NCBI RefSeq assembly: GCF_009765995.1
Contig: NZ_LMUI01000019.1
Location: 62,001-126,000 of the forward strand
From: Methylocapsa sp. S129
GTDB lineage: Bacteria; Pseudomonadota; Alphaproteobacteria; Rhizobiales; Beijerinckiaceae
Direction of reading: 5' to 3'
Length of the DNA: 64,000 nucleotides
Part shown: positions 37,129 through 46,099 of the stretch, in pieces
Numbering within the stretch: the first letter of the stretch is position 1
How the letters are laid out: every line of letters starts with the position of its first letter
Program-made: the position numbers and the translations under genes
Notes under the pieces: generated by a model
Told to the model about the DNA's origin: nothing
Database searches by the model: none
Seen by the model: only the letters and a program-made list of their open reading frames with translations

Positions 37129-37638
37129 ATGCGTTGCCCTTATTGCGGCAGTCTTGAAACGCAGGTGAAGGATTCTCGCCCGACCGAGGATTCCTCCTCG
37201 ATCCGCCGCCGCCGCATTTGCCCCGATTGCGGCGGTCGTTTCACGACGTTCGAGCGCGTGCAATTGCGCGAATTGACCGTGGTCAAGAAATCGGGCCGGC
37301 GCGCGCCATTCGATCGCGACAAGCTGCAACGTTCGGTGGAAATCGCCTTGCGCAAGCGCTCCGTCGCCGCCGACCGCATCGAGCGCATGGTCAACGGCAT
37401 CGTGCGCCAGCTTGAGAGCCAGGGCGACGGCGATATTTCGACCGACCGCATCGGCGAGCTGGTGATGGAAGGCCTGAAGGGCCTCGACGACGTCGCTTAT
37501 GTGCGCTTCGCCTCGGTCTATCGCAATTTCCGCGAGGCCCGCGATTTCAACGCGATCGTCGGCGAGTTGGAGGCCGAACCCGAACTTTCGCCCAAGACGG
37601 CGGCCAAGCCCAAAAAGTCGCTCGCGGAGCCGCGATGA
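37129..37638 (+). CDS. nrdR: Transcriptional repressor NrdR
   Basis: A 169-residue repressor of ribonucleotide reductase genes. An N-terminal zinc ribbon (MRCPYCGS ... CPDCGGRF) is followed by an ATP-cone (about 50-140) containing [16 protein letters not shown] and [16 protein letters not shown], which senses ATP/dATP. It ends in a basic tail. The last four bases overlap ribD (ATGA), so nrdR and ribD are translationally coupled, a conserved arrangement. Confidence 0.96.
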   Translation: MRCPYCGSLETQVKDSRPTEDSSSIRRRRICPDCGGRFTTFERVQLRELTVVKKSGRRAPFDRDKLQRSVEIALRKRSVAADRIERMVNGIVRQLESQGDGDISTDRIGELVMEGLKGLDDVAYVRFASVYRNFREARDFNAIVGELEAEPELSPKTAAKPKKSLAEPR

Positions 37639-38780
37639 CCGCCGCGCATTCGGCGCCCGACGCCGTCATGGCTGAGGATGAGCGCTTCATGGCCGCCGCG
37701 CTTGCCCTCGGGCGGCGCAATCTTGGCGTCTGCGCGCCCAGCCCCTCGGTCGGCGCCCTGATCGTCCGCGACGGCGTTCTTGTCGGGCGCGGCGTGACGT
37801 CAAAGGGCGGGCGACCGCATGCCGAGCGCAACGCGATCGACCAGGCGGGGCCAGCCGCAGCCGGCGCCACGCTCTATGTGACGCTGGAGCCGTGTTTCCA
37901 TCAAGGCCGCGGGCCGCCCTGCGCGCAGGCGGTCGCGGCGGCGGGAATTGCGCGGGTCGTCAGCGCGATCGAAGATCCCGATGAGCGGGTCGCCGGGCGC
38001 GGACATGCTTTGTTGCGCGAAGCGGGCGTCGAGGTCGTCGTCGGAATCGGCGCGCGCGCGGCGCGGCGCGACCATTGCGGCCATATCCTGCGCGTCACCC
38101 AAGGCCGGCCGATGGTGACGCTGAAACTCGCGCGCACCGCCGACGGCTATGCCGCGGGCGACGAGCATGACCCGCGCCTCGCCATAACGGGCGAAGCCGC
38201 CAATCTGCGCGTCCAGGTCATGCGCGCAATGCATGACGCGATCATGGTCGGGGCAGGAACCGCGCTTGGCGACGATCCCTTGCTGACGGTTCGCTTGCCT
38301 GGCGCGGAGGCGTTCAGGCCGCTGCGCGTCGTGCTTGACGCGCGGTTGCGATTGTCGCCGCGTTCGCGTCTCGGCGCCACCGCGCGCGATTTTCCAACTT
38401 TGGCGATCGCCACCGATGCGGCGCCGGCGGAGCGCGCAGCGGCGCTTGAAGCCGTGGGCGTCAGCGTCGAGCGGGTCGCCGCCGACCGCGAAGGTCACGT
38501 CGACCTGGGAGCCGCGTTGCGCGCGCTCGGCCGGCGCGGCGTCACGCGCGTTTTCAGCGAGGGCGGGCCGGGCGTCGGCTCGGCGCTGATTGCGCAAGGC
38601 CTTGCCGACGAGGTGATTCTGTTCACCGCCCAGAAGCCGCTTGGCCGAACCGGCTTGCCGGCGCTAGACCGTTTCGCCCTGAGCGCGCTTGACGATCGGG
38701 CGTGCTATGCCGAGGCTGAAATTGCTCACTTCGGCAGCGATGAAATGCGAGATTTCCAAAGGCTGGAAAGGTTGGAATGA
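37635..38780 (+). CDS. ribD: Bifunctional riboflavin biosynthesis protein RibD
   Basis: A 381-residue two-domain enzyme: an N-terminal pyrimidine deaminase (about 10-155) with the zinc site in PHAERNAI and [14 protein letters not shown], and a C-terminal 5-amino-6-ribosylamino-uracil phosphate reductase (about 160-375) with [33 protein letters not shown] and [19 protein letters not shown]. Both early riboflavin steps are thus covered. It overlaps nrdR by four bases and is one base from ribE. Confidence 0.96.
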   Translation: MTAAHSAPDAVMAEDERFMAAALALGRRNLGVCAPSPSVGALIVRDGVLVGRGVTSKGGRPHAERNAIDQAGPAAAGATLYVTLEPCFHQGRGPPCAQAVAAAGIARVVSAIEDPDERVAGRGHALLREAGVEVVVGIGARAARRDHCGHILRVTQGRPMVTLKLARTADGYAAGDEHDPRLAITGEAANLRVQVMRAMHDAIMVGAGTALGDDPLLTVRLPGAEAFRPLRVVLDARLRLSPRSRLGATARDFPTLAIATDAAPAERAAALEAVGVSVERVAADREGHVDLGAALRALGRRGVTRVFSEGGPGVGSALIAQGLADEVILFTAQKPLGRTGLPALDRFALSALDDRACYAEAEIAHFGSDEMRDFQRLERLE

Positions 38781-38781
38781 G

Positions 38782-39387
38782 ATGTTCACGGGACTTGTCA
38801 GCGATGTCGGCGAGGTTTTGCAGGCCGAGGACCACGGACATTTGCGCAAGCTGCGCATCGGTTGCGGGTATGACCCCTCCACGATCGAGATTGGCGCTTC
38901 CGTTGCTCATGCGGGTGTGTGTCTGACCGTCGTCGATGTCGCGCGCGCCGGCAATCGGACGGCGATTTCGGTCGATGTGGGCGCCGAAACTCTGGCGCTG
39001 ACGAATGCGGGAGCATGGGAAGCGGGAACCCGGCTCAATCTCGAGCGCTCGCTGCGGCTCGGCGACGAACTGGGCGGCCATATGGTCAGCGGCCATGCCG
39101 ATGGAACGGCCGAAATCCTGTGGCGGCGCGATTTCGACGGCATGGCGCATTTCAAATTTCGCGCGCCCGCCGCGCTCGCCAAATTCATCGCCCAGAAGGG
39201 ATCCGTCGCGTTGGACGGCACATCCCTGACTGTCAATGCGGTCGATGGCGACACGTTTGAAATTCTGTTGATTCCGCATACGCTCGCCGTCACGACCTGG
39301 GGCGACAGAAAATCCGGAGACCGCGTCAATATCGAGGTCGACCAGATGGCGCGCTATGCCGCGCGGCTGCTGGAGGCGAGCCGCTGA
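38782..39387 (+). CDS. ribE: Riboflavin synthase alpha subunit
   Basis: A 201-residue enzyme joining two lumazine molecules into riboflavin. The tandem-barrel signature begins MFTGLVSDVGEV; the conserved segments are GASVAHAGVCLTVV and NLERSLRLGDELGGHMVSGHADG in the first barrel, and ALDGTSLTVNAV plus PHTLAVTTWG in the second. The ATG at 38782 is one base after the ribD stop. No FMN riboswitch was noticed upstream of the cluster. Confidence 0.95.
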   Translation: MFTGLVSDVGEVLQAEDHGHLRKLRIGCGYDPSTIEIGASVAHAGVCLTVVDVARAGNRTAISVDVGAETLALTNAGAWEAGTRLNLERSLRLGDELGGHMVSGHADGTAEILWRRDFDGMAHFKFRAPAALAKFIAQKGSVALDGTSLTVNAVDGDTFEILLIPHTLAVTTWGDRKSGDRVNIEVDQMARYAARLLEASR

Positions 39388-39439
39388 ACTCGCGAGCGCG
39401 GCCGTCGTCTGACGCCGCGCCTAACGAAGGATTGGCTTG

Positions 39440-40357
39440 ATGAGCTGGGCAGAAGGATATGACCCCGTCGCGGGCGACGCCCAATCATGCGACGCGCTTG
39501 AACTCGTCATCGTTCCGCGCGTGCGCGATCTCGGCGGATTTTCCGTCCGGCGCGCCTTGCCGCATGGCAAGCGCCAGATGGTCGGACCTTTTATCTTTTT
39601 CGATCAGATGGGACCGGCGCAATTTATCGCCGGGCAGGGGATGGATGTGCGTCCGCATCCCCATATCGGCTTGGCGACGGTCACCTATTTGTTCGAAGGC
39701 TCGATTTTCCATCGTGACAGCGAAGGCAATGCGCTGGAGATCGCGCCAGGCGCGATGAACTTGATGACAGCTGGCGGCGGCATCGCCCATTCCGAGCGGA
39801 CGCCGGCGCCGCAGCGGGCAAGCGGGCAGGGTCTATACGGCATCCAGTCCTGGATCGCGCTGCCCAAAGAAAAGGAGGAGATTGCGCCGACCTTCCAGCA
39901 TTTCGACGCGAGCGTTCTGCCGATGATCGCCGATCGTGGGCTGGAAGCGCGGATCGTTGCAGGAAGCGCTTTTGGCAAGACGGCGCCCGTCGATAGTCTT
40001 TCGCCTTGGTTTTATGCGGAAGTGAAGATCGCCGCCGGCCGATCTGCGCCGCTCGACAATGATTACGAGGAACGCGCCGTCTATGTCGTCGATGGCGAAG
40101 TCGAGATCGCAGGGGATCTGTTCGAAGGTCCGCGGCTGCTGATTTTTCGCCCGGGCGATCGCATCACGATCAAAGCGAAAAGCGATTGCCGTCTGATGTT
40201 TCTTGGCGGCGCGGCGCTGGAGGGCCCGCGTTACATCTGGTGGAATTTCGTCTCGTCGAGCAAGGAGCGCATCGAGACGGCGAAGGAGGATTGGAAGCAA
40301 GGTCGCTTCGCCGCCGTGCCCGATGAGAGCGAGTTCATTCCGCTGCCGGAAGGGTGA
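39440..40357 (+). CDS. Pirin family protein
   Basis: A 305-residue bicupin of the pirin/YhhW family. The metal-binding cupin motif reads VRPHPHIGLATVTYLFEG with following AGGGIAHSERTP; the second cupin has YVVDGEVEIAGD. Some pirins act as quercetin dioxygenases, others as regulators; the role here is unknown. ATG 39440 has GAAGG about nine bases upstream. It lies alone between ribE and a convergent monooxygenase gene. Confidence 0.9.
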   Translation: MSWAEGYDPVAGDAQSCDALELVIVPRVRDLGGFSVRRALPHGKRQMVGPFIFFDQMGPAQFIAGQGMDVRPHPHIGLATVTYLFEGSIFHRDSEGNALEIAPGAMNLMTAGGGIAHSERTPAPQRASGQGLYGIQSWIALPKEKEEIAPTFQHFDASVLPMIADRGLEARIVAGSAFGKTAPVDSLSPWFYAEVKIAAGRSAPLDNDYEERAVYVVDGEVEIAGDLFEGPRLLIFRPGDRITIKAKSDCRLMFLGGAALEGPRYIWWNFVSSSKERIETAKEDWKQGRFAAVPDESEFIPLPEG

Positions 40358-40399
40358 GAGCCCTTCGATCCCGCGAACGAAGCCCCGCGTTGAATCTTG

Positions 40400-41644
40400 T
40401 CATCTCGCGATCGAATTGCCCGCGCGCATCGATTTTGGCGTCGAGAAACGCGGCGTCGCGCCCTCGCGCATGACAAAGCGGCGCAGCGGCCCGATGGCGC
40501 CGAGCGCAGTCAGGGCTCCGGCCCGCAGGAAGTCGAGCGGCGGCAGGTCGGCCAGCAGCGAACGATTGAGGCCATCGACCGCGCCCGTGCGCGAAGCGAC
40601 GTCGAGCCGTCGTGAACCGGCGTAATGCGTGAGCGTCTCGGGGCCGCCGAGGTCGCTTCGCTCCGTTCTCGCCTTGATCGCCGCTTCGATCAGATGAGCG
40701 GCGTCGCGCAGACCAAGATTGAGCCCTTGCGCGCCGATCGGCGGCAGGAGATGCGCGGCGTCGCCGATCAGGGCGAGACGCCGCCCAGTCATCTGGACCG
40801 CCGATTGCAAAGCCAATGGAAAGGCGCCGCGCTTCCCCTCGATCCGCATGGCGCCCAGGATGGACCGGGATTGCGTCTCGATTTCTTCGGCCAGCGCCAA
40901 ATCATCAAGCGCGGCGCGGCGCTTGGCCTCGGCATGCGACATCACCCAAACGAGGCTGGAGCGCGTCGTCCCGGGGGGCGATTCGGGCAGTGGAACAAGG
41001 GTGAACGGGCCGGTTCTGGTATGAAATTCGGTCGAGAAATCATGGTGGGGGCGCGAATGCGTCAGGATGAGGGTCAGCGCCGTCTGCGGATAGGCCCGCG
41101 ATGAGGCGTCTATCCCAGCGGCTTTGCGCGCCGGCGAGCCGCGCCCATCGGCCGCCGCAATCAATCTGGCGGCGATGACCATTCCGCTGTCGCAGCGCGC
41201 CCGCGCTTCGCCGGTCGCGAATTCGTAAGCGGCGATCCGGCTCTCGATGATTCGCAGCCGGGGCGACGCATGCGCCGCCGCTGCAAGCACATCGACGAGC
41301 TTCGCGTTTTCGATATTCCAACCAAACGCTTCAAGGCCGATTTCGCTGGCGCGGAACTCGATCGGCGAGGCGCTCCAGAGCGACCCCACATCGTCGACGA
41401 TGCGCAGCGCGCGCAGCGGCGCGGCTTGCGTTTCGACATCAGCCCAAACGCCGAGCGCCTTGACGAAGCGGACGGAGCTTTCAAGCAAGGCGACGGTTCG
41501 TCCGTTCGCGATGCGCTCGGGGGCGCCGCAAAGAATAACGTCGAAACCGGCTCGCTCGAACCCGATGGCGGCGGCCAGGCCCGCCAGCCCCGCGCCAACG
41601 ACGAGAATTTCGCAGGAAAGCGCCGCGCCAGATGTTTCGTCCAT
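40400..41644 (-). CDS. UbiH/UbiF-like FAD-dependent monooxygenase
   Basis: A 414-residue flavoprotein hydroxylase of the UbiH/UbiF/COQ6 type, likely one of the ring hydroxylases of ubiquinone synthesis. Seen: the dinucleotide fold EILVVGAGLAGLAAAIGFE, the FAD/NADPH segment in AADGRGSPARKAAGI, and the second FAD motif LIGDAAHLLPPIGAQGLNLGLRDA. Which ring position it hydroxylates is not clear. ATG 41644 gives a normal N-terminus. It converges with the pirin gene and is divergent from pcs. Confidence 0.88.
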   Translation of the reverse strand: MDETSGAALSCEILVVGAGLAGLAAAIGFERAGFDVILCGAPERIANGRTVALLESSVRFVKALGVWADVETQAAPLRALRIVDDVGSLWSASPIEFRASEIGLEAFGWNIENAKLVDVLAAAAHASPRLRIIESRIAAYEFATGEARARCDSGMVIAARLIAAADGRGSPARKAAGIDASSRAYPQTALTLILTHSRPHHDFSTEFHTRTGPFTLVPLPESPPGTTRSSLVWVMSHAEAKRRAALDDLALAEEIETQSRSILGAMRIEGKRGAFPLALQSAVQMTGRRLALIGDAAHLLPPIGAQGLNLGLRDAAHLIEAAIKARTERSDLGGPETLTHYAGSRRLDVASRTGAVDGLNRSLLADLPPLDFLRAGALTALGAIGPLRRFVMREGATPRFSTPKSMRAGNSIAR

Positions 41645-41883
41645 AAAGCGAAGGCTCTCCGTTGACGGGCGGGAATTCACTCGCCGAGAGATCGCGGACG
41701 GCGCCCGCAGGCGGCAATGTCCATCATGGGCGCCGCTTAGGCAATATCGCAAACTGGGCGCCGGCGCCCGCTCGACATTGCCCTATTGCCGCACGCATGC
41801 TTTCTTCGCAACGGGCGAGCGTCGCCCGAATCCGCGCGCCCTTCGAAGTTCCGCGCGGGCGGGAGGCTGGGGGCGGAGCCGCG

Positions 41884-42612
41884 ATGAGTTTGGGCAACAA
41901 GGGCATCCCCGTGCGAAACGCGGCGGGTTTTTCTGTTCACATCCTGACCGCCTCCGGCGGCGCCGTCGCGCTCCTGGCGCTTTATGCGGCGATTGAACGC
42001 GACTTCCCCACGACCTTCGCCTGGCTTGGCCTGGCGATGTTCATCGATGGCATTGACGGCACTTTGGCCCGCGCCGCCCGCGTCACCGAAACAGCGGCGA
42101 CGATTGACGGCGTCGTGCTCGATCTCATCATCGACTTTCTGACTTATGTGGTGGCGCCCGTGGTTGCGGTCTGGCGCTCCGATTTGATGCCGACTTCGGT
42201 GGCCTTCTGGATCGGCCTGATCGTCACCATCGCCTCGGCGCTCTATTTCGCCGACACGAGGATGAAGACCGCCGACAATTGGTTTCGCGGCTTTCCAGCG
42301 TTGTGGAATGTGTTCGTTCTCTATCTCTTTGTTTTTCGCCTGCCGTGGCTCGTCAATGCGGCGGCGATGCTGATTGCCGCCGCATTGATGTTCGCGCCGG
42401 TTGTTTTTGTGCATCCGTTGCGCGTCGAAAAATTGCGCGTATGGACGGTCGGGGCGACCATCGCCTGGTTCATTTTCGCAGCTTTGGCCATTATGGAGCA
42501 TCTTGAGGCCGATCTCTGGGTCAAGCTTGGTCTGATCGCGACGGCTCTCTATTTTCTCGGCCTGCCGTTTCTGCGCCATTCGCCGTGGGCCCAGGATAAT
42601 GAGATTGCCTGA
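41884..42612 (+). CDS. pcs: Phosphatidylcholine synthase
   Basis: A 242-residue membrane enzyme that condenses CDP-diacylglycerol with choline to make phosphatidylcholine in one step, a pathway typical of rhizobia. The CDP-alcohol phosphotransferase signature is visible as DGIDGTLARAA followed, after VTETAATIDGVVLDLIIDFLTY, by the acidic residues expected to bind metal. About seven or eight hydrophobic segments occur; FRGFPALWNVFVLYLF is characteristic of Pcs. GGAGC precedes the ATG at 41884. Confidence 0.92.
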   Translation: MSLGNKGIPVRNAAGFSVHILTASGGAVALLALYAAIERDFPTTFAWLGLAMFIDGIDGTLARAARVTETAATIDGVVLDLIIDFLTYVVAPVVAVWRSDLMPTSVAFWIGLIVTIASALYFADTRMKTADNWFRGFPALWNVFVLYLFVFRLPWLVNAAAMLIAAALMFAPVVFVHPLRVEKLRVWTVGATIAWFIFAALAIMEHLEADLWVKLGLIATALYFLGLPFLRHSPWAQDNEIA

Positions 42613-42691
42613 GGCCGATAACCGCGTCTTGCCGCCGCGCAATGAATCTTGCTATAGCCGATCACGCTGCAGCGAAACTTCGCATCGGCAC

Positions 42692-42765
42692 GGCCTCGTG
42701 GCGGAGTGGCTACGCAGAGGACTGCAAATCCTTGCACCCCGGTTCGATTCCGGGCGAGGCCTCCA
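42692..42765 (+). tRNA. tRNA-Cys (GCA)
   Basis: A full cloverleaf: acceptor GGCCTCG (42692-42698) pairs with CGAGGCC (42755-42761), the anticodon loop in GACTGCAAATC gives anticodon GCA, the T loop is GGTTCGATTCC, and CCA is encoded at 42763-42765. It lies between pcs and pcm, both on the same strand. Confidence 0.96.
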
Positions 42766-42823
42766 AATCTGATTCTATCGGCGCGTCTTTCACGTGCTGT
42801 CACGAAAAGCGAGCGGCGCGCCA

Positions 42824-43489
42824 ATGGCTCAGGCAATTTCCGGCGATGATTGGGCTGTTCGACGCCAGCACATGGTGGACGGCCAGTTGCGGTCCTGCGA
42901 TGTGACCGATCAGGCGGTGCTGGCGGCGTTCGCTAATATTCCGCGCGAAGCCTTCGTCGCGCCGGCGTTCGCCTCGCTCGCCTATGTCGATCGCGACGTT
43001 CCGGCTTTGGGCGCGCACGACCGGGTTCTGCTGGCGCCGATGGTTTTGGCGAAGCTGATCCAGGCGGCGAATGTTCAGCCCGGCGAAAAGGCGCTCGATG
43101 TCGCCGGCGGTTCTGGCTACAGTGCGTTGGTTCTGGCCAGTCTCGGGGCGCATGTCGTCGCTCTTGAATCTGACGAGGGAGCGGTCGCGGCGGCAAAAGT
43201 TCTGCTGGCGAAAGAAAAATCGGTGGAAATCGTCGCTGGCGACCTGGCGGATGGGGCGCCAGGGCCTTTCGATATTATCCTCGTCAACGGCGCTTTTGAG
43301 AGCAGTCCGGAGAAATTGTTGGACCAATTGGCGCCTGGGGGGCGTTTGGTCGGCGTCGACGCTTCATTTAACGCTGCGAAAGCGGTCTTTATCGAGAGGA
43401 TTGGCGGCGTCACGAGCCGGCGTGTCTTGTTTGACGCGACGGCGGTCAAGCTTCAGGCTTTTCGGCCAACGCCTAGCTTTGCTTTTTAA
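42824..43489 (+). CDS. Protein-L-isoaspartate O-methyltransferase family protein
   Basis: A 221-residue SAM-dependent methyltransferase of the Pcm type. It has MVDGQLRSCDVTDQAVLAAF, VPREAFV-like IPREAFVAPAF, the SAM loop LDVAGGSGYSALVLASLG and LVNGAFESSPEKLLDQLAPGGRLV. Alphaproteobacterial members placed before tolC are often divergent from true Pcm and may act on other substrates. ATG 42824 fits the family. The TolC gene follows after about 250 bases. Confidence 0.88.
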   Translation: MAQAISGDDWAVRRQHMVDGQLRSCDVTDQAVLAAFANIPREAFVAPAFASLAYVDRDVPALGAHDRVLLAPMVLAKLIQAANVQPGEKALDVAGGSGYSALVLASLGAHVVALESDEGAVAAAKVLLAKEKSVEIVAGDLADGAPGPFDIILVNGAFESSPEKLLDQLAPGGRLVGVDASFNAAKAVFIERIGGVTSRRVLFDATAVKLQAFRPTPSFAF

Positions 43490-43743
43490 CGGTGAAAGTG
43501 TCGCATAATTGCGACGCTCGACAAATTTGCTGTGGCTCGAGCGCGATCTCAGGGCGACGCAGGTAGCCCGCGACGAACAAAGGCTTATATTGAATTCTGG
43601 CGCCGGTTCGCCGGCTCTTCTAGTCGCGGCTTGGGTAGCGTTCGCGGCCGTTAGGCGATTGCTGCAATCGGACGCAGAAATGCGTTCGCGGAGCAGCCAA
43701 ATGTCAGGCGCGCCGAACAACGGCGGCCGAAAACGGGGCGTCA

Positions 43744-45180
43744 ATGTCGTTTTTGAGAGTCAAGATAAAGGCGTCAGACGCCTCGAATCGGGTTTGGATC
43801 GCGCGCCGGGTGGCGTTCGGCCTGGCGATCGCGGGTTTGACGGTAGTCTCCGGAGCTGTGCGAGCGGAAACAATCGGCGGGGCGCTGGTCAAGGCCTATT
43901 TCAAAAATCCCGACATCAATCAGCAACGCGCGGCCGTTCGCGCCAGCGACGAAAATGTTCCCAAAGCGACCGCCGGTTATCGGCCGACAGTCAGCGCGGA
44001 GGCCGACGCGGGCGTTCAACAGAGCAATGGGGGTTTGCCGGCCGCGGCCGGGGGACCCTTTGATATTTATTCAAGGCCGCGCGGCTACGGCCTGACGGTC
44101 AATGAAACCTTGTGGAATGGCGAGCGCACTTTCAACTCGGTGCGCCAGGCTGAATCCGGCGTGATGGCGGCGCGCGAGACGTTGCGCAACACGGAGCAGA
44201 ACGTCCTGTTGGACGGCGTCACCTTCTACATGAATGTCTTGCGCGACACGGCGATTCTCGATCTCGATCGCAACAACGTCGAAGTGTTGCAAGAACAATT
44301 GCGCCAGACGAGAGATCGCTTCACGGTAGGCGAGGTCACCCGGACCGACGTCGCCCAGGCGGAGGCGAGTCTGGCGGGCGCTCAGGCGACCGCCCTGGGG
44401 GCGCAATCGACATTGCAGACGTCGATCGCCAATTATCGGCAGACGATCGGCGATGAACCCAAAAATCTCGCGCCGGTCAAACCTCTGGACAAGACATTGC
44501 CCAGGACCATCACCCAGGCGATCGCGATTTCGCAAGTGGAGCATCCCGCTATTGTCGGATCTCTGCACGGCGTCGATGCGGCGGAGCTCAACATCAAGGT
44601 TATTGAAGGGGCGCTTTATCCGACCGTTGGGTTGACCGGCCAGGTTCAACAGCGATTTGACGTTTCGGGCGAGGCTGTGCCCAACAACGCCCTTACCGCG
44701 TCGCTCGTGGCGCAGATATCCATTCCGATCTACGACGGCGGCACGACTTACGCCTCGACGCGCCAAGCCAAGGAGCAACTCGGCCAGCAGGAATTGCAGA
44801 CCGATCTGCAGCGCGACAAAGTGCGCGCCGCGGTTGTTTCCGCCTGGGGCGTGAACGAGAATTCGGTGAGCATCATCCGCTCGGCGAAAGCGCAGGTCGC
44901 GGCCGCCGAAATCGCGCTTGCCGGCATACGCGAGGAGGCCAAGGTTGGGCAGCGCACGACATTCGACGTGCTTACCGCCCAACAGACGCTTCTCAACGCG
45001 CGCGTCCAGCTTGTTTCGGCGCAGCACGATCAGGTTGTCGCCTCTTACGCGGTTCTGTCGGCGATCGGCCGGTTGTCGACCGTCAATCTCGGGCTCGCCG
45101 CCGTCCAATACGACCCCAAGGTTCACTTCGACCAGGTCAAGGACAAGTGGTTTGGCCTGCGCACGCCCGACGGCCGGTAA
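43744..45180 (+). CDS. tolC: TolC family outer-membrane efflux protein
   Basis: A 478-residue outer-membrane channel for type I secretion and RND/MFS pumps. The signal peptide ends near VRA; the mature protein starts ETIGGALVKAYFKNPDINQQRAAVRASDENV, where the repeated coiled-coil helices begin. The second half mirrors the first (VEHPAIVGSLHGVDAAELNIK, then GEAVPNNALTASLVAQISIPIYDGG), as expected for the internal TolC duplication. It ends in a region with YDPKVHFDQVKDKWFG. Position before popZ and valS is conserved in rhizobia. Confidence 0.93.
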   Translation: MSFLRVKIKASDASNRVWIARRVAFGLAIAGLTVVSGAVRAETIGGALVKAYFKNPDINQQRAAVRASDENVPKATAGYRPTVSAEADAGVQQSNGGLPAAAGGPFDIYSRPRGYGLTVNETLWNGERTFNSVRQAESGVMAARETLRNTEQNVLLDGVTFYMNVLRDTAILDLDRNNVEVLQEQLRQTRDRFTVGEVTRTDVAQAEASLAGAQATALGAQSTLQTSIANYRQTIGDEPKNLAPVKPLDKTLPRTITQAIAISQVEHPAIVGSLHGVDAAELNIKVIEGALYPTVGLTGQVQQRFDVSGEAVPNNALTASLVAQISIPIYDGGTTYASTRQAKEQLGQQELQTDLQRDKVRAAVVSAWGVNENSVSIIRSAKAQVAAAEIALAGIREEAKVGQRTTFDVLTAQQTLLNARVQLVSAQHDQVVASYAVLSAIGRLSTVNLGLAAVQYDPKVHFDQVKDKWFGLRTPDGR

Positions 45181-45191
45181 ACGATCAACAG

Positions 45192-45214
45192 CGCTCGCCC
45201 CATAGGGGCGAGCG
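45192..45214. terminator. Strong hairpin after tolC
   Basis: Perfect stem CGCTCGCCCC / GGGGCGAGCG with a three-base loop, 11 bases after the tolC stop. No T-run follows, so its function as terminator is probable but not certain; it may instead stabilise the 3' end. Confidence 0.55.
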
Positions 45215-45334
45215 AAGGTGCGCCTGATTTTCCTGGATCGGGCCGCGGCGTAGAGCGATATTGGCGAGCGCTCCAACCTGGGAGCGCGCCATTCAACCAA
45301 ACAAGGCGCAATTGCGCGCCGGGGGGCAGAGGCC

Positions 45335-45928
45335 ATGAACGCACCCAATTCGTCTTCCACCGACAGAGAGCTCGAATCGCTGCGTCGCGCGCAACGCGCC
45401 CACGAACCCTCGATGGAAGAAATCCTCGCCTCGATACGCAGCATCATTGCCGACGACAAAGAGGCGCCTGCGGCAAGCGCCCCGGCTCAAAGGCCTGTCG
45501 CGACGGGCGGACCCCAGATCGTCTATTCAAACGATTCGGTCCCGGCCGCTCGCGTGGCTGCTCCGGCGCCCGAGGCGGCGCCGGTCGCCCCGCCGCCTGA
45601 GCCGCCGGTCGATATCGCCCCGCCATCTCCAAAGATCGTTTGGGAACAGCCGGCGCCTGTGGCCGCGCCTGTCGCGCCGGAGGTTGCGCCAGATCCGGCG
45701 CCCGTCGAGGAAGATTCGTTTGTGTCTCCGGCGACGGACGCCGCGGTCGCCGCTTCCTTTAATGCGCTGTCGGCTAGCGTCGCCATGCAGAGTTCCGAAA
45801 TGATCGAAGGTCTGATGCGCGAAATGCTGCGCCCGATGCTCAAGGCCTGGCTCGACGATAACTTGCCCAGCCTCGTCGAACGGCTTGTCCGCGCCGAGAT
45901 TCAGCGGGTCGCGCGCGGCGGCCGCTAA
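45335..45928 (+). CDS. popZ: PopZ-like polar organizing protein (DUF2497)
   Basis: A 197-residue protein: an N-terminal helix with EPSMEEILASIRSIIADD, a long proline- and acid-rich disordered centre (about 45-140), and a C-terminal oligomerisation block with MIEGLMREMLRPMLKAWLDDNLPSLVERLVRAEIQRV. This three-part layout and the end motif match PopZ, which forms a polar condensate anchoring ParB-parS and kinases in Caulobacter and marks growing poles in rhizobia. It lies between tolC and valS. Confidence 0.9.
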   Translation: MNAPNSSSTDRELESLRRAQRAHEPSMEEILASIRSIIADDKEAPAASAPAQRPVATGGPQIVYSNDSVPAARVAAPAPEAAPVAPPPEPPVDIAPPSPKIVWEQPAPVAAPVAPEVAPDPAPVEEDSFVSPATDAAVAASFNALSASVAMQSSEMIEGLMREMLRPMLKAWLDDNLPSLVERLVRAEIQRVARGGR

Positions 45929-46099
45929 GCCGGAATCGCTCGTTTGCGTTGACTTTGCCGCGCGCCTCGGGCTTTAACCCCGGCGCGCCGGGCGGAGCGT
46001 TTCGTCTTCCCTGATGTCATCGTCGCGGCTGTCGCGTTGCAGCCGCTCCCCGGGGCGTTGCGCGGCTTGCGCATTCCCCGGCGAGTTTTGGGCTTGTTC

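Noticed and set aside
37639-38781. FMN riboswitch in the riboflavin cluster
   Set aside because: ribD and ribE are tightly packed behind nrdR with no leader long enough for an RFN element.
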